This document shows, one piece after another, positions 51,548 to 64,000 of a stretch of 64,000 nucleotides of DNA (the stretch's first letter is position 1; each line of letters starts with the position of its first letter). The stretch lies in NCBI GenBank assembly GCA_965243345.1, contig CBDEUR010000003.1:4464001-4528000 (forward strand), given 5' to 3'. The translations under genes were made by a program, and so were the position numbers. The notes under the pieces were generated by a model. It had not been told where the DNA came from, ran no database searches, and was given only the letters and a program-made list of their open reading frames with translations. The stretch comes from Bin52 sp965243345. GTDB taxonomy: Bacteria > Pseudomonadota > Alphaproteobacteria > Thalassobaculales > Thalassobaculaceae.

Positions 51548-54500
51548 TCAGCCCTTGGTGTCATTGCATTCTGTCCCGGCTTCCGACTCAATGGCCATCC
51601 AGCAAAGCAACTCAATATCGTCTCGGCTAATGGGTGGAAGCGGTGGCGGGGGTTCCGCAGGTTCCAGGCCGGTACCAAGGATATGGTCGATCAGCAGGCG
51701 CGATCGTGTATGGCCCTCGATTTCGCCGGTGTCGAACCAGCCGCGAAGCATCATCTCTTCTCGGCGGGGCCAAGGAGATTCGAGAATATCCAGGGCGCGG
51801 GTCAATCTTTCGTCGGGAACGTCGAGGGGAGGATATTCGCGGATGAAAGCAGCGACTCGGTGGTTGAGGGGTCGGACAGCGGGTTGGAGGTTGGCGGGAT
51901 CGGTTTCTCGCGTCCAGTCGCCAAGGATGTCATCCTGCGCGACCTCCCAAAAGTCGTAGACCTTTTCTCGCAACATGTCCGGATACCACAAAGGTGTATT
52001 GGCCACACTCTCGATGATGCGCAGACAGGTCCCGACCTCGCGGTCGATCACTCGGCCTTCGAGACTGGGTTGCCATTGGTCATCTGCGCTGACAAACCGT
52101 AGATAGGTCCGTTCGACGTCGCTTTCCCTGCCGACCACCGCGCAAAAGAACACGCCCCGCCGCGGGCCTCCCATCATGCCGGAACCGGCCTTCCAGGGCA
52201 GATTGACGATTCTCTCGCGGTCTGCCTGAAGGGCCTTGCGCAATGTCTGCCGATACTCCTCACCCGTCTGAGCGGCGCTGGCGAATCCACCGCGTTCGAA
52301 GAGCGAAGCATCTTCGGCAAGCAGCTTCTCGATTTCGTCGCGAGTCTCGGCGAACACCTGCGCGCCTTGAGCAGCACCCTCGATCGGCGCGACGACGCCG
52401 ATACTGGCCGCCGCCATCGCGAGCTTGTTGAGGATGCGCTGTTCCAGATTCAATAGCTCGTCGAGCCGGTCTGCGGGGAATATCGTGCGCAGGAAGACGC
52501 GCTTGTGGGGACTGCCGATTCGGTCGATCCGGCCATGGCGTTGCACGAGACGCATCGGATTCCAGGGCATGTCGAAGTTGATGATGTGCCTGCATTGCTG
52601 AAGGTTTACGCCCTCTGCAAGTACATCGGTGGCGATCATCAGGTCGTAGAGGTCGTGGTCCTGGCCGCGAGGTGCCTCCATCGAGACCGGCGCGAAACCT
52701 TGCACTGCCTTATGCCGGGACACCTCTGCTAGCTCGCCCGAGCCGCTGACGGCGACCATGCGACTGCGGTAGCCTGCGAGGCCCGGGCGTGTGGTGAGCG
52801 TGGACCCGAGAAAGTCCCTTATCCATTCGACGGTGTCTTCGAAGAATGAAAACACGAGCACTTTCCGCTTCTGCGTCTCGTCGACGGCATCGGTGGCCTC
52901 GTGCTCGGCCTGCACAGCGATTGTGCTCAGCGCGTCGGCAAGGGCCTGGAGCTTCGGATCCCGATCCGCTGTAATCTCTGCCGCTTGGTCCGCGAGGTCC
53001 CGGAGAAGTTCCCGGTCGCGCTCGACCGCTGCGCGCAGTTCTACGACATCGTATAGACCGGCGTCGTCACGGTTCTCGGTCGCGGCGAGAACGTCCTCGA
53101 AAGCCGCATCGTCGTCGGCAGACAGCTCCTTCATGAACGCTGTCCTGACGACGTACCCTGTATCGAGTGCGTCCAGGAATACGCCGTGCTCCCGGATCAT
53201 CTTGGTCACGGTCTTCCAAAAGGCGAAGGCCGAGGACTCGAAACGCTTCAACAGGCCCGAACGCAGCAGTCCGACCAGAGCACGGGCCCTGGCGTCCTCT
53301 TCATCGTCCCTTTCCAGCAGATAAGCCTCAGGCATGTAGCGAGCGAAGGCGATGGCGTTGGCGTCGTCGGGATCAAGCGCGTGCTCCAAACGATCGAAGA
53401 AACCGGGCAACAGGTCATCGAGATTGTACCGGACACTGATCGCATCGGGCCGGGGGAAGACGATGGGCTGGGGCTTGCCGTCGGGGCCGGAAATGGTGTC
53501 GCCGGCGTAATGCTTCTTTACAAACTGGCGCGTCCGCTTGACGGTGGTCGAGTCGATGATCGGGTAGAGAACGTCCGGGCTCAGGCTGGACGGATCCTCG
53601 CGCATGGCTCGCTCGAAACGTTCGCGGATGGACAGGATGCCGCGATCCGAGAGGTGTGCGTCTTGGCGCAGGAAGAAGCGGATCAGGTGGTAGAGATCCC
53701 AGAGCGAATTGTTGACGGGGGTCGCGGTCAGAAGCAGGAGTTCGCGTCGTTGTCCGAACATGAGCCGGCGCAGTGCTGCGGCCCGCGTGGGAGCATCCGG
53801 GTTACGGTAGTTGTGCGCTTCGTCAACGATGACCAGCTGGTACTCTTCGAGCGGACGCTGAAGGTGCTCCTGGTCCGCATGGGGACGCTGGACATCCCGG
53901 AGTTGGACATCGTTCGCGAGCTGCTCGAAGGAGAGGCATTCGACGAACAACTGGTAGGTATTGAGGAATCGCTTCCAGGTGGTGTCGCGAAGCGATGCCG
54001 GGCATACCAGCAACGCGCGCTGTCGGCGGTCGCGATAGAGTTGGAGGATCTCACCGGCGACGAAAGTCTTGCCGAGACCAACCTCGTCGGCGACGATCAC
54101 CCCGCCCATTTCCCGGATCAGGCGCAACGCCCGTGCAACCCCGTGCTTCTGGAAACTCGTGAGCGGAAGATTGTCGTCGAGGATGGTGTCGTCTTCAACT
54201 TCGCTGCCGTAGAGATACCAAAGCACGCGGATGAATATTTCCCACGGCGTATGCGGTGCGAGCACCTCCTCGAATACGGCCGCGAGATCGAAGGGCGCGG
54301 CATTCTCCCAGAGATCATCGAACCATCGGCGTGCCTGCCCGGCAAGCGGTCGATCATAGCGGCCGAGGTTGAGTTCCAGGTTTCGGGTGAGCCCCGCGCC
54401 CGTGAGATTGGACGAGCCGACGATTATACCCTCCGGCCTGTCGGCATTGCCCTGGATGGGCGTCACGATGTAGGCCTTGGCATGCAGAAACGCCGTTTCG

Positions 54501-54928
54501 TACCGCCTGACCTCGACGTTTCCGGCCCTCAGCGCGGCGATCAGCTTCCACAGTGCCTCCGCGCTCGTCCGGGTGAACGGGAGATCGTCACGCTCGCGGT
54601 GGAGTGTCCTGTCCATGCGGTGCAGACCGGCACGCATTCGCCGCCTATCGAATATCGCCTGCGTCTCATCGAGCCTCTTGCGTTCCCCCGCAGGGACGGA
54701 GGCTGGGTCGGCACCCAGCAATAGTCGGACCTTCGGCACGGGCCGCAAGTGGTCAGCGATCCGGGCAAAGCCTGTCGGGTTGAAGTATGCTGTGGCCATC
54801 CGGACGGAGTCCGGCGCGGCGGCGGAGGTAGTAGCTGCATCACCCTCTGGTGTACCGAGAAAGGACCGAAGGGCGCGCGCAAGAGTGTTGCCGTCCCGGT
54901 TGTCGATGAACTCGGAAAGGCCGGTCAC
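51548..54928 (-). CDS. PLD nuclease-like and SNF2-family helicase fusion
   Basis: A 1126-aa protein with two modules. Residues 1-200 form a phospholipase-D-like domain with a single HKD-type motif (HAKAYIV at 149, GSSNLTGAGL at 171). Residues 250-830 are an SNF2/SF2 helicase: ADEVGLGKTFVAGEIL (280), VDEAHNYRNP with DEAH at 369-372, LLLLTATPVNNSLWDLYHLI (from 397) and the second lobe ATDVLAEGVNLQQC with QRHGRIDRIG (766-805). It resembles DISARM DrmD plus a PLD domain in one chain. GTG 54928 overlaps the DUF4411 stop by four bases. It likely translocates on DNA and may cut or nick it. Confidence 0.9.
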   Translation of the reverse strand: MTGLSEFIDNRDGNTLARALRSFLGTPEGDAATTSAAAPDSVRMATAYFNPTGFARIADHLRPVPKVRLLLGADPASVPAGERKRLDETQAIFDRRRMRAGLHRMDRTLHRERDDLPFTRTSAEALWKLIAALRAGNVEVRRYETAFLHAKAYIVTPIQGNADRPEGIIVGSSNLTGAGLTRNLELNLGRYDRPLAGQARRWFDDLWENAAPFDLAAVFEEVLAPHTPWEIFIRVLWYLYGSEVEDDTILDDNLPLTSFQKHGVARALRLIREMGGVIVADEVGLGKTFVAGEILQLYRDRRQRALLVCPASLRDTTWKRFLNTYQLFVECLSFEQLANDVQLRDVQRPHADQEHLQRPLEEYQLVIVDEAHNYRNPDAPTRAAALRRLMFGQRRELLLLTATPVNNSLWDLYHLIRFFLRQDAHLSDRGILSIRERFERAMREDPSSLSPDVLYPIIDSTTVKRTRQFVKKHYAGDTISGPDGKPQPIVFPRPDAISVRYNLDDLLPGFFDRLEHALDPDDANAIAFARYMPEAYLLERDDEEDARARALVGLLRSGLLKRFESSAFAFWKTVTKMIREHGVFLDALDTGYVVRTAFMKELSADDDAAFEDVLAATENRDDAGLYDVVELRAAVERDRELLRDLADQAAEITADRDPKLQALADALSTIAVQAEHEATDAVDETQKRKVLVFSFFEDTVEWIRDFLGSTLTTRPGLAGYRSRMVAVSGSGELAEVSRHKAVQGFAPVSMEAPRGQDHDLYDLMIATDVLAEGVNLQQCRHIINFDMPWNPMRLVQRHGRIDRIGSPHKRVFLRTIFPADRLDELLNLEQRILNKLAMAAASIGVVAPIEGAAQGAQVFAETRDEIEKLLAEDASLFERGGFASAAQTGEEYRQTLRKALQADRERIVNLPWKAGSGMMGGPRRGVFFCAVVGRESDVERTYLRFVSADDQWQPSLEGRVIDREVGTCLRIIESVANTPLWYPDMLREKVYDFWEVAQDDILGDWTRETDPANLQPAVRPLNHRVAAFIREYPPLDVPDERLTRALDILESPWPRREEMMLRGWFDTGEIEGHTRSRLLIDHILGTGLEPAEPPPPLPPISRDDIELLCWMAIESEAGTECNDTKG

Positions 54929-55419
54929 CGTGCGGTCCCCAGCACGAACCGCGCCCGCTCGCTGCGCAGCATTTCAAAGGGAGTCACGTACGTGACGCCA
55001 AGGCCGATGCAGGCATCGGGAATCTTGATGCGTCGCTTGGAGGCAGATGGCACCTCGTGTGCGACGACTGTGTGTTGTCCGGCCAATGCCTGTGCCACCA
55101 GATAATAGTCCGCAACCTGCATAAAGTTGCTGATTGCCTGAGTGGTGTATCCTTGACCGGATACCCATGCAGCCACCTGCGTCAAGGCCGGAACGGCCGC
55201 CTGATCGGGTGGAAGAAAGAAGGGATTGCCACGCTCGGAAGCCCACTCGGACAGCTCGTCGTCCCCGGCCCTGAGTTCGTCGCCAACCTTCTCAACGCTA
55301 AATGCGTTGCCGTCGTTGTGGGTAGCGATCAGCCAGTCCCAGTACGCCGGACAAAAATCGAACCCGTAGTGCAACCTGTTGGCACGGATGAATGCGTCGG
55401 CATCGAGGAGGTACGCCAT
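54925..55419 (-). CDS. DUF4411 family protein (PIN-like)
   Basis: A 164-aa DUF4411 protein, start MAYLLDADAFIRANRLHYGF, with PIN-like acidic residues in LLDADAF, a glutamate near VEKVGDEL and DYYLVAQAL, and the conserved KRRIKIPDACIGLGVTYVTP block. DUF4411 proteins are often encoded next to ImmA/IrrE peptidases and have been predicted to be toxin-like RNases. ATG 55419 shares one base with the XRE/ImmA stop (TGATG), and the helicase GTG overlaps its own stop, so translation is coupled on both sides. Confidence 0.88.
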   Translation of the reverse strand: MAYLLDADAFIRANRLHYGFDFCPAYWDWLIATHNDGNAFSVEKVGDELRAGDDELSEWASERGNPFFLPPDQAAVPALTQVAAWVSGQGYTTQAISNFMQVADYYLVAQALAGQHTVVAHEVPSASKRRIKIPDACIGLGVTYVTPFEMLRSERARFVLGTAR

Positions 55420-56560
55420 CAGACGGCAACTCCGAGCCGCCGCGCCAGTTCGTCGAAAGTGCGGGTCTTTCTGAAGCCGAGCAACTGGAAGGACTCCGTG
55501 AATGAAGTTCGGCCCTCCAGCGTGCTGACGACCACGGCACGAGCAAACCGGTTGCCGACCCGGACGTTTTGAGTCCGGTAGAAGTCCCCGCCACTGCCCC
55601 GCGGGTGGGTTTTCAATTTCTCAAGCTCGGCATCGTAGGCCTCCTGAAATTCACGCCGCGTCAAGGCGCCGGTGTCGCGAATGCGGCGAAGGATCACCAG
55701 AGTGCTGACCTTGAACCGGCGCGCCAGGTGCATGAGCGCGTCAGGGAGATGTTCGTCCTCGCGATACTCCTCGGCGATCACAGCGAGGGGCACAAGGAGT
55801 TCCGCGGCGACGCGATTGCACCAGACTTCAGTGTCATGGGCGGGCAGCGCGTCCAACCGCGAATCCGAAAGAGCGGATTGGCCGAGCCATAGATGCGCTA
55901 GCTCGTGCGCGAGAGTGAACATCTGCGCAGCCTTCGTGTCGGCACCATTGATGAAGATGAGAGGCGCCAGATCGTCGGAAAGCGCAAATCCCCGAAACTC
56001 ACGGGGGTCGAGCGCACGCCGCGTATTGCTTCCGACGATACCGGAAATCATGACCAGAACGCCTAGCTCATCGACGAGCTCAACGAAGCGGCGTAGCGCC
56101 ACCGTCCAGGTGGGAAGGGTTCGGCGCTGTTCGAGATCCAGACCGACCGTGGTGCGCATGTCGGCCGCAGCGGTCTCGAAGTCTCTGGTCGGGTTCATCG
56201 AGCCAATGAAGGCGAGCCGTTCCTGGCCTTCCATGCGAGCGTAATCCCGGTACCATTCCTGCCGTCGTTGACAGAGGTACACGGTATCGAGCAGATCCGG
56301 GCTTGGCCGGCCCAAGGGAGCGCCGCCCATGGTGCGGAAGTCCGGGATCGGAATCGGTTCGTCGGGTGGCGCCGGGAGAAAGAAGTATCCGATCGCAGCG
56401 TGAGTGGTCCTCGCAAATTTTTCGAGTTGCTTCAGCGTAGGCTGGGTTTCACCAGTTTCCCATTCGCGGTACTTTGAGAACTTTCTGGCGAGTTCGTCCG
56501 CTTGCATGCCAGCGCGCTCCCGTGCCCAGCGCAGAACTTCCGGGTTGACTTTGACGCGAA

Positions 56561-56564
<4 letters not shown>
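55419..56564 (-). CDS. XRE-type HTH regulator fused to ImmA/IrrE metallopeptidase
   Basis: A 381-aa protein. The N-terminal helix-turn-helix (MIRVKVNPEVLRWARERAGM and KFSKYREWETGETQPTLKQL) is followed by a COG2856 peptidase domain with the zinc motif in FTLAHELAHLWLG. ImmA/IrrE proteins cleave repressors or antitoxins in response to damage, and this XRE-peptidase form frequently pairs with DUF4411. It may both repress the operon and release the repression. ATG 56564 overlaps the methyltransferase stop by four bases. Confidence 0.92.
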
Positions 56565-60808
<4,244 letters not shown>

Positions 60809-60944
60809 GCTCAGTGAGCGCTTGATAGCTTACCGCAGACGCAGATGCAAGCCTCGAATGGACAGGGCGATATCTCATAACTCACCGCAATAGAATGGTT
60901 TATCATCCCCCAGCAGTCGACAGCTTACTGCATGCGCAGTCCGC

Positions 60945-61120
60945 ATGAGTTTACATGATTCACGCCACTCGCACCCCGCGCACGCGGCCATGAACGGGGA
61001 GAGCATGCATGGTGCCGGATGCCTGCCCGGACACCGGCGCGCATCCACAACGAACCGCTACATCCATCTGGACGATGCGACACTGAGCCAATCCGCCGAG
61101 CGAGTCGCGCCGGCGATTCG
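60945..61120 (+). pseudogene. Tyrosine recombinase (integrase) C-terminal remnant
   Basis: The rightward reading LHDSRHSHPAHAAMNGES, then GHRRASTTNRYIHLDDATLS and QSAERVAPAI is the end of a phage-type integrase: the HxxRH box (here HDSRH), the GHRRASTTNRY segment with the nucleophilic tyrosine, and the usual tail. No catalytic N-terminal half is present, so it is a fragment. It lies 137 bp to the right of the methyltransferase gene, at the edge of the candidate island. Confidence 0.8.
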
Positions 61121-61204
61121 TTGCATACGATGCACTGGAACAGCCATATTGCGACCGAAGGCACAAACAACTTCCTCCGAATCAGAACCTACGAAACGGG
61201 ATCC

Positions 61205-62291
61205 ATGAAACGTGTCCTGATCTACCTTCTCGGGGGAGTGATTGTCGTCGCCGCAATCTTCGTCTGCCTGTTCTTTCGTCCCGGTATCGGGGCCCAGGTC
61301 TTTTGGAGTGGATCTCTCACCGGTAAAGATTGATCTCAAGCAAGCGTACGACCTGCCTGCTGCAAACAAGAAGACCGTGGCCATCGTGACGGCTGCGAGG
61401 CTCTTTCTGGACTCGCTCGACGACGATCAGAGACAAGCGGCGACATACCGATTCACCGATAACGCGCAGCGTTCGAACTGGTCCAACCTCCCCGAGGGCA
61501 TGGTTCCTCGAGGTGGTGTCAAGATCGGCACCCTCTCCGAAATACAGCGGGTAAATCTCGACAGGCTCCTCGGGGAACTCCTGAGCGAAGACGGTGTGAA
61601 GAACGTCACGTATCAACTGGCCGCGGAAGACCTACTGGTCCCGGGAAACCTGTTCGGCGTCATGAAATACGGCAGCGAGTACTTCTACGCTGTATATCTC
61701 GGTGAACCGTCAACAGCGGAGCCCTGGATGTTCCTGTTCGGCGGACACCATCTCGCGATCAACGCCACGGTGTTTGGACCGGACGTTTCATACTCGCCGA
61801 TGCTGACCGGTGGCCAGCTGCTGCGCTTGCGCATTGACGGTGACGACATCTTCATCGTGGAGAGGGAAGTTGCGGCAGCGCAGGCGTTCATGGATAGCCT
61901 CACGGACGAACAGAGAGGACAGGCCGTTCGCGCGGAACTGCCAATCGACCTCTTGCTGGGACCGGGAAATGACGGTGCAACGGCTCCGCCGGAGGGCATC
62001 AGGGTAAGCGAACTCAGGGCAGTGCAGAGAACACTTCTCCTGGATGTGATCGAGGCCCGTCTAGGTTTCATGAACGATGACGACCATGCCGAGAAAATGA
62101 AAGCCGTGGTGGCCGAGGTCGAGGACACGTACTTCGGGTGGTGGGGGCCGCAGGATGTCCTGGGCGCCGCGTACTTCCGTGTGACCAGCCCGTCCATGGT
62201 GATCGAATACCCGGTTCAAGATGGTAACGACAGCGTAGATCATGCTCACGGAATGTACCGTGAGCTTGACAACGACTACGGTTCCGCGTGA
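61205..62291 (+). pseudogene. DUF3500 family protein, frameshifted near the N-terminus
   Basis: The frame opens at ATG 61205 with a membrane or signal segment (MKRVLIYLLGGVIVVAAIF) but reaches a stop at 61333. The body of the protein, from FGVDLSPVKIDLKQAYDLP on to the stop at 62291, is read in another frame. A single extra T in the run TTTT near 61302 explains the shift: without it the two halves join as QVFGVDL. The body has DUF3500 features, including MFLFGGHHLAINATVFG and FGWWGPQDVLGAAYFRV. It is a recent pseudogene or a sequencing error. Confidence 0.8.
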
Positions 62292-62426
62292 ATCGCAGCT
62301 GAATGAACCCGGCCAGTCGGTTCATGCGGGGTGAGACTTGGCGCAATCGGGAAGTCAATAGCCGCGAATTCCGCTGTCACCCGCTGATGACTGACATTGA
62401 AGGTTCCCGCGCAGACCCCGCAAGGC

Positions 62427-62956
62427 GCAGTCTGGTTCGGCGGCGGCAACGTCGAGTTGCGCACTGGCAGCCGGGCGCGTGTCCTGGCGATTGACGATCA
62501 GGGTGCCGTCGGTCTGACGCATCCGGGTGGTGATCCGCACCCGGGTCCGCATGTCCTCGCGGATCGACTCCCTGCACGCGTGGACCCCCTGGCCCCGGAG
62601 GTCCCGGTTCAGCCATGCGTGCCATCGACTCCCTGCGCGCGTGGACCCCCTGATCGACCACGTCACGGCCCTCCCCGTGCATCGATCGACTCCCCGCGCG
62701 CGTGGCCCCCCTACGCCGCGTGCCAGGTCCGGATCAGACGGACGGCGTGGCAGGCCAGCACCGCGATGCGCTTGTCGAGCTGCTGCCAGATCGGGCGCAG
62801 GCCGGGTTCCGACCTCGAGCTTCGGAACGTCGCCTTGATATCGGTTCTCCGTCTGCAGGTCCGCGGGACTGTGTCGATGTCCCGGTCGACACGGCTGGTG
62901 CGCAGCACGCAGGTCCCGGCCTCGTCATGGCGCCGTGTGCGTGCGAACCGCACGGC
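62427..62956 (-). pseudogene. IS1634-type transposase C-terminal remnant, interrupted
   Basis: Leftward reading gives pieces of an IS1634-family transposase end: FARTRRHDEAGTCVLRTSR, then DIKATFRSSRSEPGLRPIWQ, LDKRIAVLACHAVRLIRTW (to 62711), and later REDMRTRVRITTRMRQTDGT with LIVNRQDTRPAASAQ (62427-62588). Between the two pieces lie about 120 bp with stop codons and the repeat array at 62563-62712. The N-terminal catalytic part is missing. It is a decayed insertion-sequence remnant; the family is assigned from memory of its conserved tail. Confidence 0.65.
62563..62712. CRISPR. CRISPR-like array of three 28-bp repeats at 61-bp spacing (doubtful)
   Basis: Three copies of a 28-bp unit (ATCGACTCCCTGCACGCGTG and eight more bases) start at 62563, 62624 and 62685, exactly 61 bp apart. 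Copy 2 differs from copy 1 at one base and copy 3 at a few. The two 33-bp spacers are not alike beyond chance for GC-rich DNA. Repeat and spacer sizes match type I-E arrays, but the repeats lie inside a transposase remnant, copy 1 reads as part of that protein, and no cas gene is in the window. It may be a short orphan array or an unusual internal duplication. Confidence 0.35.
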
Positions 62957-63291
62957 GAATGCGGTGGGACCGGTTTCCGCCTTCTCGACCGGAGCACGTG
63001 TCGGACCTGCACCGGGTCCGGGAACGCCGTGCCTGTTCCGCGCCACGGCGAAACCCGCCACGCAAGCGCCTCATCGTCGCGGGAGGCGGGCGCGCGGGTG
63101 AAACCTGCGGTCCCGCTTCCATCCCCGGTCTTCGGCCGTGCGACGCGTGTGCGGCATCGCCGGGTATGCTGCGCCGTGTCGTTTCGTCGCGGTGCGGGCA
63201 TGCTACACTCGCACGGGAGCGGGTGCCGGGCCAGGGCAGCGGAAGTTCCCGGCGTATTGTTCCACAACCTGGACAGGGAGTGCGTGAGACC

Positions 63292-64000
63292 ATGAACGAA
63301 CTTGCCAATGCACCGGACCTCGAACAGGCGCAAACCGATGCCCGGGAGCATTTCTGGCCACATGGCCTCGCCCACGGAAACGTCGGCAGCAACACCGGGG
63401 TCCAGGTGGTCACCCGCGGCGACGGGGTCTGGGTCATCGACGGCAACGGGGAACGATGGTTCGATACCCTCTCCGGCCTGTGGCTGGTCAATATCGGGCA
63501 CGGGCGCCGGGAAATCGCCGACGCCGTCTACCGCCAGATGCTGGAACTCAGCTTCTCGCCCAACGATACCGTCAGCCCGGTGACCGCCGCGCTGTCGCGA
63601 CGGATCGCGGCACTCAGTCAGGATCCGGCGGCGCGGGTCTACTTCACGAGCGGCGGATCGGAGGCAAACGAGACCGCGCTCAAGCTCGCCCGCAACTACC
63701 ATCACCTGAACGGGGAGCCATCCCGCTGGAAAATCCTGTCGCGACGCGGATCCTATCACGGGGCGACGCTCGCCTGTACCAGTCTCGGGCGCGGCGGACC
63801 GGGCGGTGCCAGCGTGCCGAAGCACTTCGGGCCGCTCGTTCCGGGCAACATCCACGTTGACCAGCCGGCTCCGTTTCACTGCCACCTGTGCAGGTCGTCG
63901 GCTTCGGGCTGCACGCTCGAATGTGCCCGGGACGTCGAGCGGGCGATCCTGCACGAGGGGCCGTCGACAGTGGCGGCGTTCATCGGCGAACCGATCTCCG
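63292..64000 (+). CDS. Class III aminotransferase (omega-transaminase), partial
   Basis: The first 236 residues of a PLP-dependent class III aminotransferase, cut by the right edge. It begins MNELANAPDLEQAQTDAREH and shows the GDGVWVIDGNGERWFDTLSG block, YFTSGGSEANETALKLARNY (cofactor phosphate loop) and the RRGSYHGATLACTSLGRGG segment of the SYHG type; the PLP lysine lies beyond the window. ATG 63292 has a GGGAG site upstream. Such enzymes use amines such as beta-alanine, putrescine or taurine with pyruvate. It is preceded by about 330 bp without a recognised gene. Confidence 0.9.
   Translation, partial: MNELANAPDLEQAQTDAREHFWPHGLAHGNVGSNTGVQVVTRGDGVWVIDGNGERWFDTLSGLWLVNIGHGRREIADAVYRQMLELSFSPNDTVSPVTAALSRRIAALSQDPAARVYFTSGGSEANETALKLARNYHHLNGEPSRWKILSRRGSYHGATLACTSLGRGGPGGASVPKHFGPLVPGNIHVDQPAPFHCHLCRSSASGCTLECARDVERAILHEGPSTVAAFIGEPIS

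Noticed and set aside
62957..63954. Leftward open frame under the aminotransferase start.
   Set aside because: Antisense to a well-supported class III aminotransferase; only its left end (below 62956) has transposase similarity.

Overview
The window is high-GC DNA that reads as an alphaproteobacterium. Three things suggest this: a trpG-trpD-trpC-moaC-moeA-lexA gene order, a lexA promoter carrying the alphaproteobacterial SOS box (GAAC-N7-GAAC), and a large complement of TRAP transport, amidohydrolase, CoA-transferase and dioxygenase genes. No rRNA or tRNA gene was recognised. The genus cannot be named from this window.

Left part (1-13 kb). A truncated universal-stress protein, an MBL-fold hydrolase and a NIPSNAP protein come first. 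A toxin-antitoxin-rich patch follows. It holds a Phd/VapC pair whose toxin is frameshifted and two direct copies of an ~830 bp unit (vapB-vapC plus a serine-recombinase tail), one dead and one intact. A ThDP enzyme lies between the copies, and the intact copy is flanked by a partial duplication of a transporter 3' end. Next are two MFS transporters, an HD hydrolase, and an alpha/beta hydrolase-SDR pair.

Housekeeping core (13-23 kb). An EamA transporter, a luciferase-like oxidoreductase and msrA precede the tightly overlapped tryptophan/molybdopterin operon trpGDC-moaC-moeA. An amidohydrolase, SOS-regulated lexA and a DUF3179 protein follow.

Catabolic cluster (22.8-33.5 kb). An isochorismatase-fold protein and ATP-dependent hydantoinase subunits HyuA and HyuB lie downstream of a GntR/HutC regulator. 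They diverge from a three-gene TRAP transporter across a palindromic operator. A GMC oxidoreductase and a carboxymuconolactone-decarboxylase-like protein converge on the transporter. This looks like uptake and ring opening of a cyclic amide, possibly hydantoin- or creatinine-like, but the small hydrolase lacks the expected catalytic cysteine.

Accessory stretch (33.5-38.4 kb). A Fic protein with lower GC sits between two degenerate fragments of a DUF3179 gene. A SnoaL-like protein, a cupin and another VapBC pair follow.

Second catabolic block (38.4-47.1 kb). A leftward SDR, Ldh2 dehydrogenase, PhyH dioxygenase and threonine-synthase-like set diverges from a rightward CoA-transferase-URC1-URC4-upp operon, which matches the URC uracil-degradation pathway.

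Candidate defence island (47.9-61.1 kb). Six leftward genes overlap or nearly abut: a large m6A methyltransferase with a 30-nt homopolymer, an XRE/ImmA metallopeptidase regulator, a DUF4411 PIN-like protein, a PLD-SNF2 helicase, an Hsp70-TPR protein and an SF1 helicase. A tyrosine-recombinase remnant marks the right edge. The set partly resembles DISARM but lacks DrmA, DrmB and DrmC; it is the best candidate here for an undescribed system.

Right end (61.2-64 kb). A frameshifted DUF3500 gene is followed by an IS1634-type transposase remnant containing three 28-bp repeats at exact 61-bp spacing (CRISPR-like geometry, origin uncertain). The window ends inside a class III aminotransferase.
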